A DNA stretch of 18,218 bases from JAKSSM01 sp045629065 (GTDB lineage Bacteria > Bacillota > Clostridia > Peptostreptococcales > Anaerovoracaceae), in the NCBI GenBank assembly GCA_045629065.1, contig JAZQQK010000030.1:1-18218 (forward strand). Direction: 5' to 3'. Positions 13,912 through 18,218 of the stretch are shown here, in pieces (position 1 is the stretch's first letter; each line of letters starts with the position of its first letter). A program made the position numbers and the translations under genes. The notes under the pieces were generated by a model. The model was not told the origin of the DNA. It saw nothing but the letters and a program-made list of their open reading frames with translations, and did no database searches.

Positions 13912-13930
13912 TGCACAAAAAATTTGTGCA
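13912..13930. promoter_or_regulatory. 19-bp palindrome at the acd transcription start
   Basis: TGCACAAA-AAA-TTTGTGCA is a perfect inverted repeat with 8-bp arms. Given the predicted acd -10 at 13942-13947, it covers roughly +5 to +23 of the acd transcript, a classic position for a repressor. It shares the ACAAA/TTTGT core with the larger palindrome at 13969-14009, so the same MarR protein could bind both. Confidence 0.6.
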
Positions 13931-13941
13931 CTATACTATAT

Positions 13942-13970
13942 ATACTATAGTTATATAATATGCCGTGCAA
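13942..13970 (-). promoter_or_regulatory. Promoter of the acd-etfB-etfA operon
   Basis: On the minus strand TTGCAC (13965-13970) and TAGTAT (13942-13947) are separated by exactly 17 bp. The region is very AT-rich, and the -35 overlaps the edge of the 41-bp palindrome by two bases. Confidence 0.6.
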
Positions 13971-14009
13971 GATAGTTTGTCAACAAAATATTTGTTCACA
14001 AACTATCTT
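13969..14009. promoter_or_regulatory. 41-bp nested palindrome, candidate MarR operator pair
   Basis: AAGATAGTTTGT (13969-13980) pairs perfectly with 13998-14009. Inside it, AACAAA (13982-13987) pairs with TTTGTT (13991-13996) about the same centre. Only the centre and one base pair (13981/13997) break symmetry. It can also be read as two copies of a TTTGT-2-ACAAA operator (13976-13987 and 13991-14002) facing each other. It lies between the divergent acd and marR promoters. The AGTTTG/CAAACT half-sites recall those of FabT-like MarR repressors of lipid genes, from memory. Confidence 0.7.
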
Positions 14010-14041
14010 TTCCTTGTTTTCCTCCCCACCGATAAAACCTT

Positions 14042-14070
14042 TTGCTTAAATCCGATTTAAGTTGTATAAT
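14042..14070 (+). promoter_or_regulatory. marR promoter with palindrome in the spacer
   Basis: TTGCTT (14042-14047), a 17-bp spacer and a perfect TATAAT (14065-14070). CTTAAAT-CCG-ATTTAAG (14045-14061), a perfect 7-bp-arm inverted repeat, fills the spacer. This is a good place for an autorepressor. The marR ATG follows 34 nt after the -10. Confidence 0.75.
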
Positions 14071-14104
14071 AGTTAGCAGAATCATAAAAAGATTGGAGAC
14101 TATT

Positions 14105-14536
14105 ATGCACGTAGCTGATTGTATAAATTTTATTCTAACAAACACACAAAACGCTGTTGGAAACTACTTTAAGCGCCGTTTAGCCGAATTCGATTTAACA
14201 CCTGGCCAGTATAATATGCTTAGATTACTTCAAGAGAATGAGTATCTTACACCTTCTCAATTGGCAGTAGAAATGCATATTGACACAAGTTCTGTTACAG
14301 GTATGTTGCTTCGCCTTGAAGCAAAAGGACTTATAGAGAGAATCTATAGTAAAGATGACCATAGATCCGTGCACATTTATATTTGTGATGAAGGAAAAGT
14401 ATTATGGAATAAACTCGATAGTGTAATTGAAGATGCTAACCGCGTTGTTCTCTCTGGTATTTCACCTAAAGAATATGAAAAGTTAGCTAACCAATTGCGA
14501 TACATTGAGGAAAATGCCAAAAAGAATCTAGAATAG
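14105..14536 (+). CDS. MarR-family transcriptional regulator
   Basis: Dimeric winged-helix regulator of 143 residues, standard for MarR. The N-terminal dimerisation helix is followed by FDLTPGQYNMLRLLQENE, the recognition region LAVEMHIDTSSVTGMLLRLEAKGLI, and the wing ERIYSKDDHRSVHIYI with the usual D-x-R-S element. The ATG at 14105 has TTGGAGAC 6 nt upstream; a longer frame from 14042 would start inside the promoter. It is divergent from acd-etfB-etfA and has a shared palindrome-rich gap, so it probably represses that operon and itself. The ligand may be an acyl-CoA, phenolic or fatty acid; no cysteine sensor is evident. Confidence 0.92.
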   Translation: MHVADCINFILTNTQNAVGNYFKRRLAEFDLTPGQYNMLRLLQENEYLTPSQLAVEMHIDTSSVTGMLLRLEAKGLIERIYSKDDHRSVHIYICDEGKVLWNKLDSVIEDANRVVLSGISPKEYEKLANQLRYIEENAKKNLE

Positions 14537-14563
14537 TATCGTTTTACATAACTTATAAAACCC

Positions 14564-14610
14564 AAATAAAAGAAGGGCCCGCTACTCACTTAAGGCCCCT
14601 CTTTTATTTT
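14564..14610. terminator. Bidirectional terminator between marR and lplA
   Basis: A 16-bp stem with one mismatch (14564-14579 with 14594-14609) has a 14-nt loop and ends TTTTATTTT on the plus strand; the complement gives a T-rich tail on the minus strand. It is flanked by convergent genes. Confidence 0.85.
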
Positions 14611-14666
14611 GTATAAATAGGAAGTTGAAACATCAAAAGATGTATCATGTCTCACGACAGCATATA

Positions 14667-15650
14667 TTAATTAATCAGCAAATCATACAACTCTTCAGCT
14701 GTAAGTCCTTTAATATAATTATTCAAATCCATTGTCTTAAGCTTTGCTAATATTTCTTCATTCATCTTCGAGCCTTTGATTGCTTCCGTCAAATCTGAAA
14801 TATCGCCGTTCCCAAAGAAATCGCCGTAGATACCAATATCAGTAATCACTCCGCTCTTGACATTCAAATATACTGTTACTAAGCCAGCATCAAACTTTTT
14901 CTCTTTCTTCTCCTCATAATCTGGAGAATTACCATAGTTCCAATCCCAAGTGGCGTACTTTTCATTTCTGAGCTGGAGAATTTCTTTTTCTTGGCTATCA
15001 GAAATTGAAATCTCTTCGAGTTTATTCGTTTCAGCAATGGTTGCCTTGAATATACTTTTAAACTTATCAATTGAGATGTCGCCATTTACATTCGCTTTTA
15101 TTGTTGTAACTCTGCTTCTAACAGATTTCGCACTCTTTGAGATAAATTTTGCATCCTTAGGCTTAAGTGCATCGCTTACTGCCAAAAGATTAGAATCAAA
15201 CAATATACAACCATGATGAAGTACTTTTCCATCTTTGAGATACTGCGAATTCCCTGAAATCTTTTTTCCATCAATTGTCACATCATTTCGGCCAGTAAAT
15301 TCAGCTTTCACTCCGATTTTTCTAAGTGCCGATATGAGCGGTACGACAAAAACATTAAAGTCAAATTCTTTGATGTTTTTTTGTTTGATAATAAAAGTAA
15401 AATTTAAATTACCTTTATCATGGTATACTGCTCCGCCACCGGAAAGTCTTCTAGCCACTTTAATACTATGCTCATCAACATATGCTTGGTTAACCTCTTC
15501 AGCCGTGTTTTGATACTTTCCAACGACAATTGTATTATCGTTTTGCCAAAGCATCAAAAAACCTTTTTCGGCATCTGCATGCTGAAAGAAATAGTCCTCC
15601 AAGGCTAAATTATAATACGGATCAAAGCTTTTAGACTCAAAGAATTGCAT
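14667..15650 (-). CDS. lplA: Lipoate-protein ligase A
   Basis: Activates free lipoate with ATP to lipoyl-AMP and transfers it to the Lys of lipoyl domains. The 327 residues include both the catalytic domain and the C-terminal accessory domain (about 250-327), so it can do both half reactions. Motifs are RRLSGGGAVYHDKGNLNFTF (69-88), GRNDVTIDGKKISGNSQ (about 120-136) with the reactive Lys, and HHGCILFDSNL. It is 20 nt behind lpd with AGGAGAAG before the ATG. Natural clients are the lipoyl protein at 6217-6444 and any GcvH or other E2 in the genome. It implies reliance on scavenged lipoate; no lipA or lipB is in the window. Confidence 0.93.
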   Translation of the reverse strand: MQFFESKSFDPYYNLALEDYFFQHADAEKGFLMLWQNDNTIVVGKYQNTAEEVNQAYVDEHSIKVARRLSGGGAVYHDKGNLNFTFIIKQKNIKEFDFNVFVVPLISALRKIGVKAEFTGRNDVTIDGKKISGNSQYLKDGKVLHHGCILFDSNLLAVSDALKPKDAKFISKSAKSVRSRVTTIKANVNGDISIDKFKSIFKATIAETNKLEEISISDSQEKEILQLRNEKYATWDWNYGNSPDYEEKKEKKFDAGLVTVYLNVKSGVITDIGIYGDFFGNGDISDLTEAIKGSKMNEEILAKLKTMDLNNYIKGLTAEELYDLLIN

Positions 15651-15670
15651 AGAATACTTCTCCTAAAACT

Positions 15671-17050
15671 CTATTCAATCGCTGAAAAATGGATGGCTTC
15701 TCTAATGATTTCACATACTGTTGGATGAGGGAAAATAAGTTTCTTCATCTCAGCTACAGTAGTCTTAAGAGTAATTAAGTTAGCACAGATTTCAATGAAT
15801 TCTGATGCATAGTTTGACATTACATGAGCGCCAATCATAGTCTTTGATTTTCTGTCAAAGAGTATCTTGCAAAAACCACTCATATCATTATTTTCAGCAA
15901 TAAATCTGCCGGAATATGCCATTGGAATCTTGATTACTTCGACATCATCATATCCTGCATTAGCCGCTGAAGTTTCGTCATATCCAACTGTTGCAATTTC
16001 TGGATTTGTATAGATAACTGATGGAATTGCAGTATAATCCATCTCGTCTTTTTTGCCTAAAATGTTATTTACAGCGCAATATGCCTCTCCATAAGCGGTA
16101 TGAGCGAGCATAATCTTTCCATTGATATCACCCACTGCATAGAGACCCTTAACATTTGTTTCAAGGTGAGAATCAGTAACTACCTTTCCTCTTTCAAGGT
16201 TAACACCTAATTCTTCGAGTCCAAGGTTAGCACTGTTAGCTTTTCTACCAACACTTAATAGCACTCTTTCGCACTCTACCTTGCCCTTTTCATCGCCGAG
16301 CTCATAAGAAACAGCACCATCTTTAACTGCTGTTACCTTAGCACCAAGAATGAATTCAACACCGCGCTTCTTTAAAACCTTCATTAGTTCAGTTGAGAGG
16401 TCTTTTTCTGTTGGACCAGCAATTTTGTCCAACATCTCAATAACAGTAATCTTTGTACCAAGAGTATTGAAGTAAGAAACGAATTCAAGCCCTATAACAC
16501 CACCACCAACTACTACCAAACTCTTTGGTACATCTGTGGCATCTAATATTTCACGACTAGTCATGCAAAAGCCATTTTCAAGGCTTTCCTTAACACCATC
16601 AATTGGTGGAACAACTGTTGAAGAACCTGCTGCAAGAATAACGTTCTTTGATTCATAAATCTCGCCGCCTTCAACCTTAACTTTGAATACATCTCCATCT
16701 TTTCCTGCGAGTGAACCAACTCCAGTAACAACTTCAACATGGTTCTGTTTCATCTGGAATTGAACACCACTTACCAAAGTCTTTACAACCTGGTTCTTTC
16801 TATTGATTACTGCAGGATGATCAAGCTTTGGATTTTCGCAAGAAACGCCAAAACCTAAAGAATGTTCAGTGCAATGACTGTACAGTTTAGCTGAGTTTAA
16901 TAAAGTTTTAGTAGGGATACATCCTTCATTAAGGCAAACTCCACCCAAATGTTCCTTTTCTACTAATAAAGTTTTAAGTCCTGCATGGCCGGCCTTTTCC
17001 GCTGCCATATATCCGCCAGGGCCGCCACCGATTACAATTACATCATACAT
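15671..17050 (-). CDS. lpdA: Dihydrolipoamide dehydrogenase (E3)
   Basis: FAD enzyme that re-oxidises dihydrolipoate with NAD. The 459 residues begin MYDVIVIGGGPGGYMAAEKAG (FAD dinucleotide site) with the redox pair in GGVCLNEGCIPTK (Cys39 and Cys44). VVVGGGVIGLEFV is the NAD site and YAVGDINGK the second FAD contact. The C-terminal FPHPTVCE supplies the catalytic His-Glu pair. There is no N-terminal lipoyl domain. The ATG at 17050 has TAGGAGTG 7 nt upstream; the longer frame from 17104 begins in the leader and is unlike the family. It pairs with lplA in one transcript. It can serve as E3 for the split E1/E2 complex, though glycine cleavage is an alternative partner. Confidence 0.96.
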   Translation of the reverse strand: MYDVIVIGGGPGGYMAAEKAGHAGLKTLLVEKEHLGGVCLNEGCIPTKTLLNSAKLYSHCTEHSLGFGVSCENPKLDHPAVINRKNQVVKTLVSGVQFQMKQNHVEVVTGVGSLAGKDGDVFKVKVEGGEIYESKNVILAAGSSTVVPPIDGVKESLENGFCMTSREILDATDVPKSLVVVGGGVIGLEFVSYFNTLGTKITVIEMLDKIAGPTEKDLSTELMKVLKKRGVEFILGAKVTAVKDGAVSYELGDEKGKVECERVLLSVGRKANSANLGLEELGVNLERGKVVTDSHLETNVKGLYAVGDINGKIMLAHTAYGEAYCAVNNILGKKDEMDYTAIPSVIYTNPEIATVGYDETSAANAGYDDVEVIKIPMAYSGRFIAENNDMSGFCKILFDRKSKTMIGAHVMSNYASEFIEICANLITLKTTVAEMKKLIFPHPTVCEIIREAIHFSAIE

Positions 17051-17360
17051 TTCAAACACTCCTATATTTCTATTCAAATGATTCTGCTTGTCCAAAACAA
17101 GCAAAAAACGATATTGTATAACTACTTTATATTCTTATTATATTCGTGCAATGTAATTATTTCATCGTATCAAACATTTACTTTTGTAATTGCTTTATAG
17201 TATTCAAACAATGGCGAATGCGACGTTCTTAAATCAAATCATTGATTTGTGTTAATAACTGCTTAATTTTGTCATTTGTACTATTCTATAGCAACTTGTG
17301 AATATGATTATGCATAATAAAAAAGGTATCCTAGCGGATACCTTTTAGTATTTCTATAGA
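17051..17360. promoter_or_regulatory. Intergenic region between rplT and lpd
   Basis: This 310-bp AT-rich gap holds the rplT terminator at its far end and the lpd promoter region. On the minus strand a perfect TATAAT (17137-17142) lies about 87 nt before the lpd ATG, with ATGAAA as a weak -35 at 17 bp. TTGCAC nearby offers an alternative -35 for TAAAGT. AAATCAA-ATCA-TTGATTT (17231-17248) is a small inverted repeat of unknown meaning. No gene was seen in the stretch. Confidence 0.4.
17317..17346 (-). terminator. Intrinsic terminator after rplT
   Basis: AAAAGGTATCC (17321-17331) pairs perfectly with 17336-17346 around a 4-nt loop. On the minus strand the stem is followed by TTTTTTATTA. It is 14 nt past the rplT stop. 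Confidence 0.92.
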
Positions 17361-17717
17361 CTATTTAAGAGCCTTCTTTGCAGTTTCGCAAAGCTTTGTG
17401 AATGCAGCAGCATCATAGATAGCTACTTCTGCAAGCATCTTACGGTTGATTTCTACACCAGCCTTCTTAAGACCATTCATTAATTGGCTGTAGGAAATAC
17501 CATTCATTCTAGCGCCAGCGTTGATTCTAGCAATCCACATCTGACGATATTGTCTCTTCTTTAACTTCCTGCCAATATAAGCGGATCTTAAAGATCTCAT
17601 AACAGCTGGGTTAGCAGCTTTGAATTGGCTGTGCTTTGAGCCGTAGAAGCCCTTAGCTAACTTTAAAATTTTCTTATGTCTCTTGTGAGCGTTTAATCCT
17701 TTTTTAACTCTTGCCAT
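17361..17717 (-). CDS. rplT: Large-subunit ribosomal protein L20
   Basis: 23S rRNA-binding protein needed early in 50S assembly. The 118 residues match the family length. The basic N-terminal arm (MARVKKGLNAHKRHKKILKLAKGFYGSKHS) is followed by RQYRQMWIARINAGARMNGISYS, a firm L20 signature. It is last in infC-rpmI-rplT, 17 nt after rpmI with GGAGG upstream of the ATG. No L20-binding leader is inside the window; such control would lie before infC. Confidence 0.98.
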   Translation of the reverse strand: MARVKKGLNAHKRHKKILKLAKGFYGSKHSQFKAANPAVMRSLRSAYIGRKLKKRQYRQMWIARINAGARMNGISYSQLMNGLKKAGVEINRKMLAEVAIYDAAAFTKLCETAKKALK

Positions 17718-17734
17718 TGTTCTTACCTCCTACC

Positions 17735-17935
17735 CTATTTAGCCATTGATCTAAGCATTCTCTTTAAGTCAGCAGATGTGAGAATTGCGGACTTTCTAAG
17801 TCCTCTCTTTCTCTTTGCTGTCTTCTTTGTAAGAATATGGCTCTTGTATGCCTTATTTCTCTTGATCTTTCCAGATCCAGTTAAGTGTAATCTCTTGCAA
17901 GCTCCTCTATGGGATTTCATCTTGTTCTTTGCCAT
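17735..17935 (-). CDS. rpmI: Large-subunit ribosomal protein L35
   Basis: Small basic 50S protein, 66 residues. It shows the signature MKSHRGACKRLHLTGSGKIKRNKA, then SHILTKKTAKRKRGLRKSAIL. It is 54 nt behind infC and 17 nt before rplT in the conserved Firmicute order. Confidence 0.98.
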   Translation of the reverse strand: MAKNKMKSHRGACKRLHLTGSGKIKRNKAYKSHILTKKTAKRKRGLRKSAILTSADLKRMLRSMAK

Positions 17936-17989
17936 GACTAATGTCCTTTCTATAAAAATGAATTTGTAACTATTTGATAACGTGAATGG

Positions 17990-18218
17990 TTATTTGTTTG
18001 ATTTAGGTCCTAATACCATCGTCAAACCTCTGCCTTCAAACGCTGGCTTCTTTTCAACTACGCAAACATCTGAAATAGATTCAGCAAACTGCTGCATTAC
18101 TTCCATAGCGCGGTCAGCATAGTCGCGTTCTCTGCCTCTAAGTCTAAGGGAAACCTTGACTTTATCGCCTGACTGAAGGAATTTTGAAGCTGTTTTAGCT
18201 TTAACTTGAATGTCGTGG
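17990..18218 (-). CDS. infC: Translation initiation factor IF-3, C-terminal part
   Basis: The last 75 residues of IF-3; the 5' part is beyond the window edge. The frame read from the edge starts HDIQVKAKTASKFLQSGDKV and continues through SLRLRGRERDYADRA, FAESISDVCVVEKKPAFEGR and TMVLGPKSNK before TAA. This matches the C-terminal domain that binds the 30S platform. It is followed by rpmI and rplT. Confidence 0.95.
   Translation of the reverse strand, partial: HDIQVKAKTASKFLQSGDKVKVSLRLRGRERDYADRAMEVMQQFAESISDVCVVEKKPAFEGRGLTMVLGPKSNK

Noticed and set aside
17051..17104. N-terminal extension of dihydrolipoamide dehydrogenase
   Set aside because: The extra 18 residues do not match the family, and the ATG at 17050 has AGGAG at proper spacing.
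17231..17248. AAATCAA-4-TTGATTT repeat upstream of lpd
   Set aside because: It is short, AT-rich and distant from the predicted promoter; insufficient to call an operator.
1..18218. CRISPR arrays, transposons, phage or tRNA genes
   Set aside because: No regularly spaced repeat series, transposase or integrase motifs, or tRNA-like cloverleaf were seen on either strand.

Overview
The window is low-GC DNA with strong Shine-Dalgarno sites, ATGA/TAATG coupled starts, hairpin-plus-T terminators and an infC-rpmI-rplT cluster. It also carries a Bcd-type acyl-CoA dehydrogenase with EtfBA of the butyrate-fermenter type. Together these suggest an anaerobic Firmicute of class Clostridia; genus cannot be told from the sequence. 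No CRISPR array, tRNA, rRNA, transposase or integrase was recognised. The accessory content is metabolic, not mobile.

Region 1 (about 28-7642, minus strand) is one nine-gene catabolic operon. Its order of transcription is: short-chain dehydrogenase; a free-standing 75-residue lipoyl protein; a catalytic-domain-only E2 acyltransferase; E1 alpha; E1 beta; a MaoC-type (R)-enoyl-CoA hydratase; and TRAP transporter subunits P, Q and M. A terminator follows dctM. The E2 is split: lipoyl domain and catalytic core are separate genes, and no peripheral subunit-binding domain is encoded here. This is the most unusual feature of the window.

Region 2 (7643-10743, plus strand) is divergent from region 1. 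It holds a LuxR-type regulator with a new sensory N-terminus, a second short-chain dehydrogenase, a terminator, an SGNH/GDSL hydrolase and a gamma-carbonic-anhydrase-like hexapeptide protein. A bidirectional terminator closes it.

Region 3 (10755-14610) holds an acyl-CoA dehydrogenase-etfB-etfA operon (minus) divergent from a MarR repressor (plus). The 225-bp gap between them carries two good promoters and three palindromes: a 41-bp nested palindrome touching the acd -35, a 19-bp palindrome near the acd transcription start, and a 17-bp palindrome inside the marR promoter spacer.

Region 4 (14667-17050, minus) is lpd-lplA, the E3 and a lipoate-protein ligase. These are the two functions the split complex of region 1 needs but does not encode. 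Region 5 (17321-18218, minus) is the housekeeping cluster infC (3' part only)-rpmI-rplT with a terminator.

Reading it as a system (inference): the TRAP transporter brings in a small, probably anionic substrate. A short-chain dehydrogenase oxidises it to a 2-oxoacid or alpha-hydroxyketone, and E1/E2/lipoyl carrier/E3 converts that to an acyl-CoA and NADH. MaoC and the acyl-CoA dehydrogenase/ETF could then dehydrate and reduce a derived hydroxyacyl-CoA. The substrate is not determined by the sequence.
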